A DNA stretch of 42,805 nt, from the NCBI GenBank assembly GCA_036897095.1, contig JAYMSP010000730.1, positions 1 through 42,805 on the forward strand. Reading direction: 5' to 3'. Origin of the DNA: Plantago elongata (lineage: Eukaryota > Streptophyta > Magnoliopsida > Lamiales > Plantaginaceae). A program made the translations under genes and the position numbers. The notes below the pieces were generated by a model that did no database searches, was not told the DNA's origin, and saw only the letters and a program-made list of their open reading frames with translations. Of the stretch, positions 21,190-32,600 are shown in pieces. Within the stretch, counting starts at the first letter, position 1; each line of letters begins with the position of its first letter.

Positions 21190-21397
21190 AGATCATAGTG
21201 CATATAATAGAGAACATAGTCATTATAACTGAAATAATAATCATTATAACAGAAAATATAGTCATTATAAAAGAGAACATAGTAATTATAACAGAGAACA
21301 TAACTATTATAACTGAAATCATAGTCATTATAGCTGAAATCATAGTCATTATAACAGAGAACATAGTCATTATAATGGAAAAATAGTCATTCACACG
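21190..21397. repeat. 21-bp minisatellite, about ten units
   Basis: Nine full 21-bp units and one partial unit of the form AGAACATAGTCATTATAACAG, with 2-6 differences from each other. Two unit types partly alternate (starting AGAACAT or AAATCAT). Looser AATCATAGT words continue to the left to about 20770. Because 21 is a multiple of three, both strands stay open as repetitive Ile/Thr/Glu or Ile/Met/Thr peptides; I do not regard these as genes. Confidence 0.9.
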
Positions 21398-22178
21398 TCG
21401 TTTTCTTTTGTTTCTGCTGCATTCACCTTCTTCTAGTTACAACTTGGAAGGTGTTAGACTATGTGTTTTCGATTTTGCTTATGATTTTCCGACATGATTA
21501 CGCATAAATATTTCTGATAAACTTTTCCATTTCTTATCATGTATGTACACTTTTTGAATGTGAATTCAATGCTTTCTATATAATTGGTGCATGCACTAAA
21601 GTTTTTTTTGCATGTCTTTCTCTTAAGTTGACTCTAACATCAAAATCATCACGATTAGTCACCGTTGTCATTGTCAAACTGTCATTGTTACCATTAAAAT
21701 ATGAAAATATAGATGAATAGATCTAAATCTACAATTTTTCAACTTGTCTTTTCAGATCTACATGGATTTGAGCTATTTTGTCATTCGAAACATGAAAAAA
21801 AAAAAATGAAAAGTGTTGGAAATAAGATATTACCTTTATTTTCGACCGTTTTTGTTGTATAGTATAACAATATATGTATGTAATCGTCGATTTTTTGATC
21901 GGTTGTTTCTTCTCTATGTTGTTGTCCTTTGGTTGGGAGATATAATTTTAGACAAAGAAAGTTTGAGTTAAAGGTTTTTGAATATTGATAATGATGCAAG
22001 CAAGTTATTGACCCTTGATTGGGTGACTTTTAACAAATTATTTTTATTTGAGATTAATTTATAATATTAGAAATTTTCATCTATTTATCTGAAGGTTGTT
22101 TCACTCATTTCTATTCTATGTGGACTATAAATTCCAGCCTAAATAGCCAAGCAACCAACCCCTCCCGCCAAATTCGAA
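21398..22178. other. Non-coding DNA upstream of the PPR gene
   Basis: No gene seen. A TATA-like ACTATAAATT at 22125-22134, about 45 bp before the PPR start codon, is close for a core promoter and is only tentative. Confidence 0.35.
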
Positions 22179-23798
22179 ATGAAGAACACAATAATATCTC
22201 TTCTAATCAACAGCTGCAAAACCATCAAACAGTTGAATCAAATCCACTCCAAACTCATCACTTCACCGGATATATCCCAATTCGATCGATCTTTCCTCAT
22301 TTCACGTCTCCTATTTCACCTCTGTATCGTCTCCGATTCACCCTCTTCACTCCAATATGCCAAGAGAATCTTCAATTTGTTCCCAAGACCGAATCTTTTC
22401 ATGTACAATGCCATGATTAGAGCCAACGCGACCAAAATTAAGGAACCCATTTCCTTTGAATCCTTGGTTTTGTACAAAAAGATGCTTTCTGAATATATTG
22501 TGCCTGATTGCATTACGGTCCCTTTCTTGCTCAAGGAGTGCTCGAAAAGGGGTGATGTCCGAACGGGTCGGGGCGTACATTGCCACACGGTTCAGTTTGG
22601 ATATGAAAGGGATGTCTATGTGCAGAATGGTTTGATATGTTTGTACTCGGAGGGTGGTGTTTTAGGAGATGCACGGAAGGTGTTTGATGAAATGTCACTG
22701 AGAGATGTTGTTTCATGGAATTCAATCATTGCTGGGTGTTTGAGAGCTGGGGAGTTGGATATGGCCTTGGGTTTGTTTAGGGGAATGAAGGAGAGGAAGA
22801 ATGTTATTACTTGGAATTCGGTGATTACAGGTTTAGTTCAAGGTGGGAGAGCAAAGGAGGGCTTAGAGTATTTCTATGAAATGCAAGTTCCAAATGGATT
22901 TCAGGATGGTGTCCAGCCGGATAAAATAACGGTGGCAAGTGCGATATCGGCCTGCGCGTCTCTTGGTGCCATTGATCAGGGGAGGTGGGTGCATTCTTAC
23001 TTGGAACTATGTGGGATAGAATGTGATATGGTCATTGAGACAGCATTAGTGGACATGTACGGTAAGTGTGGATCTGTGGACATAGCGTTTGAGGTTTTCA
23101 AGAGTATGCGTGTCAAGGATGTTACAGCATGGTCGGCCATGATATCAGTATTAGCTCTCCATGGATATGGGAACAAGGCCTTTGAGATTTTTGAAGAGAT
23201 GGAAGCATCAGGTGTAAGGCCGAACTCTGTGACATATACTGGTTTATTATCTGCATGTGCTCATGCTGGTCTTGTACATAAAGGTCGATGGAGCTTTGAG
23301 AGAATGAGGCATGTTCATAGAATTGAGCCGCTGGTACAACATTATGCTTGCATGGTGGATTTACTCAGCCGGTCTGGGCTTTTCTGTGAGGCCGAGAAGC
23401 TTATCAGGAGTATGCCAATGGAGCCAGATGTTTACGTGTGGGGTGCATTACTTGGAGGATGTCAATTGCATGCAAATATTAAGCTAGGAGAAAAAGTAGC
23501 TCAATATTTGATTGAATTGGAACCTGAAAACCACGCTTTCTATATGAATTTGTGTGATATTTATTCTAAGGCTAGTAGATTTGATGACACAAAAAGAACT
23601 AGATTTTTGATGAACGTACGAGACATAAAGAAATTGGTACCTGGTGGCAGTAGGATTGAAGTAGATGGCATTGTGTATGAATTCTTTGTGAGAGGATCTA
23701 ATGAGGGACTTCTGGATGCCTCAAATAGTATATTTATGCTATTGAATTATCAGATGAAAGTGGAAGAACCAGAAGTGATCTGTTTTGATGTTCTCTAG
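22179..23798 (+). CDS. PLS-class pentatricopeptide repeat protein with C-terminal E region
   Basis: A 539-residue intronless protein. PPR motifs run from about residue 40 to 415; clear ones include DVVSWNSIIAGCLRAGELDM, NVITWNSVITGLVQGGRAKE, DKITVASAISACASLGAIDQ, ALVDMYGKCGSVDIAFEVF, DVTAWSAMISVLALHGYGNK and NSVTYTGLLSACAHAGLVHK. Long (L), short (S) and P motifs alternate. From residue 416 an E region follows (PDVYVWGALLGG, IELEPENHAFYMNLCDIYSK), then an E+-like segment (GGSRIEVDGIVYEFFVRGS). No DYW deaminase domain follows. Proteins of this class act in mitochondria or plastids, binding RNA to specify C-to-U editing sites with a deaminase supplied in trans. The N-terminus has no obvious strong transit signal by eye. 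I cannot name the orthologue or its target. Confidence 0.9.
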   Translation: MKNTIISLLINSCKTIKQLNQIHSKLITSPDISQFDRSFLISRLLFHLCIVSDSPSSLQYAKRIFNLFPRPNLFMYNAMIRANATKIKEPISFESLVLYKKMLSEYIVPDCITVPFLLKECSKRGDVRTGRGVHCHTVQFGYERDVYVQNGLICLYSEGGVLGDARKVFDEMSLRDVVSWNSIIAGCLRAGELDMALGLFRGMKERKNVITWNSVITGLVQGGRAKEGLEYFYEMQVPNGFQDGVQPDKITVASAISACASLGAIDQGRWVHSYLELCGIECDMVIETALVDMYGKCGSVDIAFEVFKSMRVKDVTAWSAMISVLALHGYGNKAFEIFEEMEASGVRPNSVTYTGLLSACAHAGLVHKGRWSFERMRHVHRIEPLVQHYACMVDLLSRSGLFCEAEKLIRSMPMEPDVYVWGALLGGCQLHANIKLGEKVAQYLIELEPENHAFYMNLCDIYSKASRFDDTKRTRFLMNVRDIKKLVPGGSRIEVDGIVYEFFVRGSNEGLLDASNSIFMLLNYQMKVEEPEVICFDVL

Positions 23799-24272
23799 TT
23801 ATGGGATGAAGATAGAATAAACTGTTGGTGAATGCAGAAGAGCTAAGAAAGTTGGTTCAGTTGTGGCATGATTAAAGTTGAAGGTGTGAGATGTTGCCAG
23901 ATTCCCAAAATTGACGAAGATACGTGCTGCATCATCTGGTAATCACCATAGTTTCTGAGCTAACAGCATTTACACTCTTTTGGTTCTCGCTTATAGGTAA
24001 TCATTTCCTTGGCCAAAATATAGGAGCCCAGGATTATTTTTCAGATTTGGATAATTCTGGTGCGTTCTAGAGTGTAATTGCCTATGAAAGATTATTTTAA
24101 AACGCATGATATATTTTCAAGGTTTATGTATGAATGCCTCAAGGACATAGAGAAACTTATTAAAGCATATGTCTCCATCAAGGCAACATGAATGAGTTTT
24201 TATTTTTATTTTTTAGTTTCATGTAACTCTAATCAACTAACTATATACATTCACATTGCAGGTATAACAAGT
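23799..24272. other. 3' flank of the PPR gene
   Basis: Presumed 3' untranslated region and spacer. I see no other gene. The last eight bases (24265-24272, TAACAAGT) are the left target duplication of the hAT element. Confidence 0.5.
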
Positions 24273-25307
24273 CAGGCCCGACTAAGCCCAACCGCGCAGG
24301 GGCCTCCGCCTGTCAGGGCTCCAGCCCAGGCCCAACATACATGGATGATGGTCCAATAAAAAGAAAAATTGAACACTGCAGGCTGGGGCTGTTGGGCGCC
24401 TGGCCTATGGCCCAATTGGAAAAAAAGATGAAAGAAAGACTGCAGCCCAGCAGCCTGGAGGGCAGAACAGAAGAATAAAAAGAAAAGAGCAGCGTGCGTA
24501 CTAGTGCTGGCTACTGCGCATCGACATTAACGTCTCATTTCTCGATTTTTTCTCTCACTTCTTCAATTTTCAGCCTAATTCTTCATAACTTTCATTAAAC
24601 CATTTATTCAATTCCTCAAATATCGAAGAAATCCGTTTAATTCCTCAAATAACGAAGAGAATATGGTCGTTTTTTTTCAATTTCCACATATATAAGTACC
24701 CTTCATTCTTCTTCAATCCTTCATTCTAACTTAAGCAATCAAACCCAAACAACATCTAGAAATTCTTGTGTTATATTAGAAATCTGGGTTTGGAAATTTA
24801 GGTTTTTAATTGGGGATCTTGACTCTAAATTTGGACGAGTTAATTGATGATTTTGCTTCAAAAAATGTTCGAAGAGTTGCAATTTTCAAATAGTTTCTTA
24901 GTCTTTTATAATATTTATTAAAAACAATATTTGTAACGGTTGATTTTGGTTGTTTTGCATGTTTATAAATTTCTTTACTTAATATCGTGTATGGTGTTAG
25001 GCCTCGTTTAGGGGCTGATTGGCATGCGACTTAAATGTCCCGATTTAAATGATTGAATAGTGATCGTAATTGTAGTGAAATTGTTAAAATTGTGTTTGGT
25101 ATAGAATTGTAATTGGATAGGGTATTATAGGTTTGTTATATAGGTAGAGAAAAATGTTGCTACTGTAGAGTCATTTCGATCTTCGGCATTTAAATGCCAT
25201 AACAAACACAAAATTCCCGAATAGCATCTAAACGGGCATTTGAATGCTACTCCAATTAGCCCCTTAATTTTTTTGCACAGAGCTCCTCAATTCTCGAAGA
25301 CGGCCTG
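24273..25307. mobile_element. Non-autonomous hAT element with perfect 8-bp target duplication
   Basis: The ends are CAGGCCCGAC on the left and ...GACGGCCTG on the right, giving short CAGGCC terminal repeats, with TAACAAGT directly repeated on both sides (24265-24272, 25308-25315). Eight-bp duplications are the hallmark of hAT. The left subterminal region is rich in GGCCC/GGGCC words. At 24540-24760 a pyrimidine-rich, TATA-containing (CATATATAAG) stretch looks like a promoter and leader, and a short open stretch follows near 24820 (LNLDELIDDFASKNVRR), possibly the start of a lost transposase. It is best read as an internally deleted relative of an autonomous hAT. A Harbinger-type MITE is nested inside. 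Confidence 0.85.
25011..25263. mobile_element. Tourist-like (PIF/Harbinger) MITE nested in the hAT
   Basis: Terminal inverted repeats GGGGCTGATTGGCATGCGAC and, from the other end, GGGGCTAATTGGAGTAGCAT, are flanked by TTA on both sides (25008-25010, 25264-25266). Size 253 bp, no coding potential. The ends and the three-base TTA target fit Tourist-like MITEs. Confidence 0.8.
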
Positions 25308-25315
25308 TAACAAGT

Positions 25316-26120
25316 TATGCAGGTTTCTCAATAAAACTATTTTGATTTATCCAATTTAGGCTGGACCTTGTATTTGCTTAGAGAAGGAATTCGCCTGTAG
25401 GCAAATGAAGATGCTTGCAGCAACTCTTGTCTACTTTTTCAGATTCAAACTTGTTGATGACGTGAAAGATGCTACCTATCGAACCATGTCCACTCTTCAT
25501 ATGGAAGGGGGGGAGGGTTGCCTCTGTACGCATCCACACGTTACAACTGAATGCTTTTAATTACTGTCAGAATGCTAGTACTATCTGTCTTATATGTGCT
25601 TCATATATGAGAAGCTATATGCTACTAATCTATCATGAGAATCGAGTTGAGACTTATTTCCTGACTCGTTGGTGGTAGAGTACTCTGTTCAGTTTTTTAA
25701 AAATACATACGATTTTCCATGCTTGATATCGAAGAAGACATGATTCAAACTATTTCATTAGCATGTTCTACGATTCAGAGCTAGGTTTTGGGTACCCGCT
25801 TCACAATCTTGTGTCTTCGTATTAAAATTAGTATTGGAGCTTTGGACCATGGACAGATATTAAGAGCTCCAGACCGGCGCTCAAAACTCCGCCCTTGGTG
25901 AAGCTTCAGCTAGAGCTTCAGATTGGATTAAGAGCTCCACTCTTTTTTACGTTTTCTTTTTTCACGGTGAAGTTTAAGAGCTCCAGATTGGATAAAAAGT
26001 TCCACTCGTATTAAAATTCTGAAACACATGTAGTGTGTAGCGCAAATGATTACAGAAGGAAGAGTATATCTTTCAATAGCTGAAACTCATTGTAGATAGA
26101 TGATTACAGGCACAAGCTAG
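25316..26120. other. Non-coding DNA with repeated AGAGCTCCA words
   Basis: No supported gene. At 25830-26010 the words AAGAGCTCCA and AGATTGGAT recur, and CGTATTAAAATT occurs at both edges (25818-25829, 26008-26019), which could be the ends of a small insertion. No family is assigned. The end nearest 26120 is presumably the 3' untranslated region of the armadillo gene. Confidence 0.4.
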
Positions 26121-27180
26121 CTAGCATGCATCCATGAGTTTCTCCATGAGCAACCCAGCCTTCTCCCTGGCCTGGCCCGAACCCCTGACTGAAATATCCG
26201 CCAATAACGAAGAAAACTCTGGCAGCTTCACTGCATCTCCCAAACAAACTTCACTGGCATCAAACAGCCGCAGGAGGATCTCACATGCACTTTCCTTGCT
26301 CAACATGCACCTTCTCATCAGAATCTCCACCATTCGGGCCACGACTCTGTCTGTTCTCTTGAGCTCACTCAGCCCTTCTTCAAACCGTGCCAGAAGAGCC
26401 AGAATGGCAAGTGAAGTTCCTGTGAGATCCTCTCCATCCACACTCTCACTCACTGTCATCAACACCGGCACTGCAGATGCTCGAACAGCCAACGTGCAGT
26501 TGCCGTGGAATTGGACTAGTTCTGCCAGAGAGCTGAGGAGATAATGTGCCGCGGGACTCCTGGGCCCAGAGATTGCCTTCACCAGCACCTGCTACATAGG
26601 ATTAACTTTTTTGACCTTAGCTTGACAATCATTGATAAGTTATTACTTTAATATGTTAAAGGTTAGCACATCGCAAAAAAGTTCTGGGTAGGTCAGCCTC
26701 TGGGACGAGGTCTACAATATGCACGTAGAGTTGATTCTTGAAATAATTTCGTGATTTGTTTTCTGAGTAACTGACCTGAACAGTGCCAGCAGCTCCGAAT
26801 TTAGCTTTATTTTTGTCCAACATGGCCAGACTACAGAGCAAGGAAGCAACCACTTTGATGGATTCTGGAGAAGCTCCATACATAATGAGATTGTTCAGAT
26901 GTGAGATGATGTTCACTTGAGCTAGAGAATGCTTCAAATTCGGGTTGAGCGATAGATTGAAGATGACGGAGAGTGCAAGTGGTTGGTGGACGGACTTGAA
27001 GAGGGCGATGAGTGAAGCAACAGCACCATCCATCTGTGAGAGTATGTTCCGGTTTTGTGGGCTAACTTTGGTGATGGCAACCAGCTTCTGCAGGGCCTGG
27101 TTTTGTTGATCTTCATTTGAGCCTGATGATTGAGCTTCTGTTAGGCACTCGGTTATGGTTTCTCGAATTCGCCTTGCCAT
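26121..27180 (-). CDS. Armadillo-repeat protein, two exons
   Basis: Coding exons 27180-26776 and 26588-26121 give a 290-residue protein. The intron is 187 bp with GTCAGT at its 5' end and TAGCAG at its 3' end, in phase 0 (CAG/GTG). The start is the ATG beginning MARRIRETITECLTEAQSS. Helical armadillo-type repeats are visible: ALQKLVAITKVSPQNRNILS, GAVASLIALFKS with LALSVIFNLSLNPNLKHSL, SIKVVASLLCSLAMLDKNKA, then in exon 2 AAHYLLSSLAELVQFHGN, TGTSLAILALLARFEEGLSE and SKESACEILLRLFD. There is no U-box, so it resembles the short ARM-only relatives of plant U-box (PUB-ARM) proteins. Such proteins are protein-binding scaffolds; the partner cannot be told from sequence. No signal peptide or membrane segment is visible. 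Confidence 0.85.
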
Positions 27181-28029
27181 GATCACTCGTGATCTTTAGG
27201 TTATTGATCAAAGGTTGTTGAAATTAGGACGTAGTATAATGCAAGTATTCGGTTCGATAACATCAAAGTTAATTAGGCTGGCAGCAAAGTATACAAGAAG
27301 AGAACTTCTTGGAATTGTCAGCCACATGTAGAATGATGGTTTAATTTTAGTAATAAAACCACACCAAACAACCCACAAACTGATGAATAAGATGAGACAA
27401 AACATAAGTTAGCTAGCTAGTTTAGTTTGTTTGCTGAAATTATTAATTAAGAGATTTCAAAATTTTACTAGAAATTACTAATGACAATCTTAAATTGACA
27501 TTTCTGCTATACTTTCAGAGTAAACATGTACGTACATTTCTTGAATATTTTTAATTGTGTTGGCTAGCTTTGAGTGGTTGGCCTATAGAAAAATGTGAGT
27601 CTCAATTCTAATTGTCCAGCATTCCGCGAACAATTTTAAGGAGCAGGCGGAGGCAAGAGCAGGGTCTAATCCCAGATGAAGGTGGTAAGTGGCAACTATT
27701 ATGGGTTTGATTCTGATCCGATCTTACCCGTTTATTTTTGGAGAGAATGAGAAAATAAAATAAAATTATGATACTTTTAGTAAGATATGAATTTAATCGT
27801 TGGAATATTTTAAGTTAACTTTTACTAATTTAATGTTATATTGTAATTTTTTAATAAAATTGAATAAATATATTATAATAGTTGAATGATGAATTGCTAT
27901 AAATGAAAATGATGAATTAACTACTGATGCTCCATATTTTTTAATAAAGTTGAATAGATTTATTGTAATTTTTTCGAACCCTAACTACTGATGCTTCGTA
28001 TTTTTCGGAAACCTAGAACTGATGAAAAC
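27181..28029. other. Promoter side of the armadillo gene and AT-rich spacer
   Basis: No gene seen. ACTACTGATGCTYC occurs twice (about 27920 and 27983) next to similar T-rich sequence, a short local duplication just before the LINE. Confidence 0.4.
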
Positions 28030-28051
28030 GCCTCCGACCTGAACCAAATTG

Positions 28052-29643
28052 ATGCCGCTAATGCAACCTCCGCCTGCTAAAGCTCAGAAAAGACAGAGAC
28101 ATCCTGACGAAGAAGGTTCCAAGATGGAACCGGAAAATTCTTGGGACAACGATAGAGAATCAGAGGAAAAACTAGGGGATCCACCCCGACCTATGCTAAT
28201 CGCGTGTTTAAGGAAAAGATCGACGTCTTTGTTGATAAGGACCGTACGCAGGAAGAACGGGAGAAGATTAGAATTCTCGATGCTGACAAGAACATTCCAT
28301 ACAAGCAAGTAATCCTTGACAAGGACTTTAGGAATGAAATGGAAGCACACTAGAAGGGGGCCATCATCATCCATGTTCTTGGAAAACCATGGTTTTACCC
28401 TGCTATATCGAGCAAATTAAGTACGATGTGGGGATTATATGGGGATGCCGAACTCCTGGACCTTGGTAACAACTGCTACTGCCTGAAGGGCGTGAAGGCC
28501 AAAATTCGTGAAAAGATCTTGATGGAAGGACCATGGCAGCTGGCTGGCAGCTTCCTGTCAATTAGAAAGTGGCAGCATAAGTTCCGGGTAGACAATGACA
28601 AAGTTGAGACATCTATAACCTGTGTGAGGGTGTTAAACCTACCAATCAAGTTCTTTAGATAATCGATAATACATTCCGTTGCAATGTGTGTTGGAGATCC
28701 AATCAAGATTGATGGAAATACCTTTAGTGCTACGAGAGGGAGGTTCGCTAGGTTATGCGTTCAAATCAAATTAGATGTTCTGTTAGAGCTGGGTATATGC
28801 ATCAATGGGCTTGCCTACCAAGTTGTGTATGAAAACTTACCCTCCGTATGCTATGAATGCGGGCGGGCAGGCCATCAAACCACGCAATGTGATAAGAAGT
28901 CCAAAGAAATCCCAATTCAGACACCGAAAGGAATGGAAAAAGTCGATTAGACTAAGAAGGAGGAGCTGATTGAACTTCATAATGCATCGATGGAATGTCT
29001 TGTTGACAAGGCTAAAAACAACTAATTTGGAGAGTGGGTGACGTTAAAACGAAAGAAAAAGCCATTGCCTGAATGGGCAAGGAAGTCGAATAGCACTAAT
29101 AGAGATACAAAATATCTCCAGAATCATGGGAATAACAGAAGGAATGATACCCCTACTGCTGCGAATTCTAAGGATAAAGGGAAGAAAGTTGTAGTCGACG
29201 AGGGAAAGGAAGCTACTGCTAATGATCATGCCAACCAGGGTAGGGAAAATGCCAATCCAAACTCGAAAAGAGTTCTACCAAACTACTTCTATAAGAGGGG
29301 AAAGAAAGATAATGGAAAGGATACACAAGTAAAAACTGTTATGACAATCTTGCAGAACCCGAACAACAATAAATACACCTTCCAGCCTGGGTCGACATTG
29401 ACCAGCCAACAACACGTCTCTGCAGATTCTGGCAACTCTTTCTCAGCTCTCTCGGATATCGAACTGATTGACTTTGACATCGCCAACACTGAGGATGGCC
29501 ATCAAGGAATGGGAGGTGGACAATCTGCACAAATTTTAGATTCGGTTCATGATAGAACAGAAGGAAATGGAGGAAATATATCACCAGATACTGCTCCCCT
29601 TAATGCAACTAATGTCGATATGGACGGGATTCCAGATTGTTAG
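28052..29643 (+). pseudogene. LINE ORF1: DUF4283-like domain and zinc knuckle, broken
   Basis: It starts around MPLMQPPPAKAQKRQ. A frameshift near 28190 and stops near 28351, 28660 and 28950 break it. The RNA-binding-like DUF4283 region covers about 28355-28740 (HVLGKPWFYPAISSKL, EGPWQLAGSFLSIRKWQ). A CCHC zinc knuckle, CYECGRAGHQTTQC, is intact at 28849-28890. A basic, Asn/Lys-rich tail (PLPEWARKSNSTNRD onward) follows to the stop at 29641-29643. In related elements ORF1 packages LINE RNA. Confidence 0.8.
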
Positions 29644-29677
29644 CTCATCCCGTCCATCTAATTTATTTAGTTTACCA

Positions 29678-32600
29678 ATGAGAGTTCTCACATGGAATTG
29701 CCAAGGGGCAGGAGGCCCAAATTTTATTACAAATTTTAGAGATTTGATGCAAGAACACCGCCCTCAGGTTGTGTTTCTGATGGAAACAAGTGTATTCCCT
29801 GCTCATGCGGTCCTAATTCTACCCAGATTAGGATTTACTAATTGGGAGGTCGCTCCAACGGAAGGCATGATGGGGGTATCTGGATGTTGTGGTGTGAAAA
29901 TGAAACTGGCGTCGAGATTCTCGAAATAGAAGACCAGGCGATTCATGCCTTGATAAGACGTAGAGATCAAAGTAATTGAGTGATTTCTGGGGTATACGCA
30001 CAACCTAGGCATGAGGACAAGTGTAGAAATTTTAATAGTATAGGGGAGCGTGCACGAACTATGGATCTTCCTTGGCTCGCAATGGGAGACTTTAATGAAA
30101 TCCGATATTCCCATGAGAAGAAAGGAGGTAATGTGGCATCCATAAGCAGATGTAAATTCTTTAATGATTGGATCAATGCATGTGAGCTCACTGATTTGGG
30201 GTTTAGTGGGCCAAAGTATACCTGGAACAATAATCGTGATGGTCGAGCTAACATTCGGGGGAAAAGGTAGACCGATCTTTAGCAAATGACAAGTGGTGCA
30301 AGATGTTTCCAAACAACACGGTCATTCATTCCCCGAAGACGTTCTCCGATCATCACCCTATTATAACTCACGGTGAGGGAGTGGAGCAAAACAGAATGAA
30401 CCTTTCCGATTTGAAAGTGCATGGCTAGTGAATGAGGAATGCAAGCCACTCATTAAGGAAATCTGACAAGCTCACGACAATGTAGAACAAGCCATTAAGC
30501 AGATCCCAGAGACGCTTATCCCCTGGTACAAAGATAAATTCGGAAATATCTTCCATAAGAAGCATTAACTGCGAGGAAGAATCGATGGAATTCAAAGGTA
30601 CCTCGCCCAACACTCTAGCTCATTTCTTGTTAATCTAGAGCGACAACTCGTTATTGAATATGATGCGGTTCTACGACAAGAGGAGAAATTATGGTTCCAA
30701 AAATCTCGGGTGAAATGGCTACAAGATGGTGATTCGAACACTAATTTTCTCCATCAATCTACACTTGCTAGACGTGGATCTAACCGAATTAATATGCTAC
30801 AAGTTGATGGTGAATGGTAGCAAGATCAGAGTGTGCTGCAAGTGCATGGCCGTTCTCACTTTGCCAATATTTCCCCCCCTACTGCTAATCGAATTCGCTG
30901 CCCATTGCCTATATCTCTACTTCAGATCAGATTAACAGATGGAGAAGGTGCTGATTTGGAGGTGGAACCGACTGTAGAGGAAAAAAAGGTCAACCCCCAT
31001 AAAGCTCCTGGACCGGACGGTATCCAAGCATTTATCTTCCAAAAGTGTTGGGATGTGGTAGGTAATTCTGTTATTTAGTTTATTCAGCAAGCCTTCCGCA
31101 CTGGATCATTCTATGTCGATATGTGTAATGCATTTGTCTGACTCGTTCCTAAAATCCCGAACTGGAGTAAAATTACAGAATAGCGTCCCATTGCTTTATG
31201 TAATGTGCTCTATAAATTTATTACCAAGTGTGTGACCTTGAGATTACGAGACCTTATGCCAGAACTAATCTTGATGAGTCAATCTAGCTTTATCAAAGGC
31301 CGCAGCACACATGATAATATTTTTGTATTACAATAAATACTCCACTCGCTTCGATAAAAAAAGAAGAATAAAGTCGGTTGTATGATTATGAAGCTGGATC
31401 TGGAAAAGGCGTACGATAGAGTACATTGGGACTTTCTTGAGGAAACCTTGGTGGCATTCAACTTCCCGGATAAACTCATCCGGTTGATTATGTTCTGTGT
31501 ACGAAGCTCATCGTCACAATTTTTATGGAATGGTGAACCTCTTGAGCCGATTAAACATGGGTGTGGGTTACGACAAGGCGATCCGTTGAGCCTGTACCTC
31601 TTTGTTTTGTGTATTGAGAGATTGTCGTACTTGGTGAATGAATTAACGGAAGCAAGGCTTTGGAACCCCATCAAACCGTGTAGGCAGGGCCCAGCCTTTT
31701 CCCATATTTTGTTTGATGATGATCTCATTTTCTTGAGTAAAGCAAGGATTAAGGATGCAAGGATTATTCGTCAAGTCATAGATCTTCTACGGAGCTGCAG
31801 GACTAAATGTGAATCTCCAAAAGTCTATTGTATACATCTCAAAGCATGGAGTTCAAAATCTTAAAAGGCAGATTGTTGGTATATTGGGGTTTAGCCAAAC
31901 TTTCAACTTGGGAAGTATCTCGGGGTACCTTTGAAGCATGGGAGAACCACGAGGACTGATTTTGTGCATATGTTTGATAAAGTCAGTGCTAAATATGCAG
32001 GGTGGAAGCAAAAATATCTAACCTTGGCGGACGGTCGACTCTTATTCAATCTGTGACCTTTGCAATTCCAATACACGAAATGCAGGCTAGTTGGCTTCCC
32101 GAAAATGTTTGTAACAAGCTAGACCAGCTTAATAGGAACTTCTTATGGTCAAATGATCCTCATCAAAGGAAACTACATCTGGTGGGTTGGAATCAAGTGA
32201 TCCAGACAAAGGAGAATGGTGGCGTGGGTCTGAGAACAGCTAGAGAAAACAACGAGGCAATGTTATCAAAGATGATTTGGAAGATACTACAGGATGAGAA
32301 CACGATCAGGCTCCCTTTGGTGAAACATAAATACCTCAAAGATAGCAGTATACTCCATTACAGAGTCAAACCTTCTGATAATCCGACTTGGAAGGGGATT
32401 ATAAAATGTGCTCAACAATTGGCATCAAATTTTCGATGGAAAATAGGAGATGGAACGAAGATTCTATTTTGGCTCGACAATTGGTTCAGAAATGAGGGAC
32501 TATGCAAGAAAATGAGATATATTGATCCATGAGACTATGCGATCACCTTGGACAAGCTGCTCCAACTGGATGGAACCTGGAATTTTGAGATCTTGCGCAC

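Noticed and set aside
21182-21394. Open frames of 62 and 70 residues over the minisatellite
   Set aside because: They follow from a 21-bp unit without stops and have no gene context.
22118-22420. Overlapping 100-residue frame at the PPR gene start
   Set aside because: It is in another frame than the PPR motifs and has no similarity; the PPR frame from 22179 explains the region.
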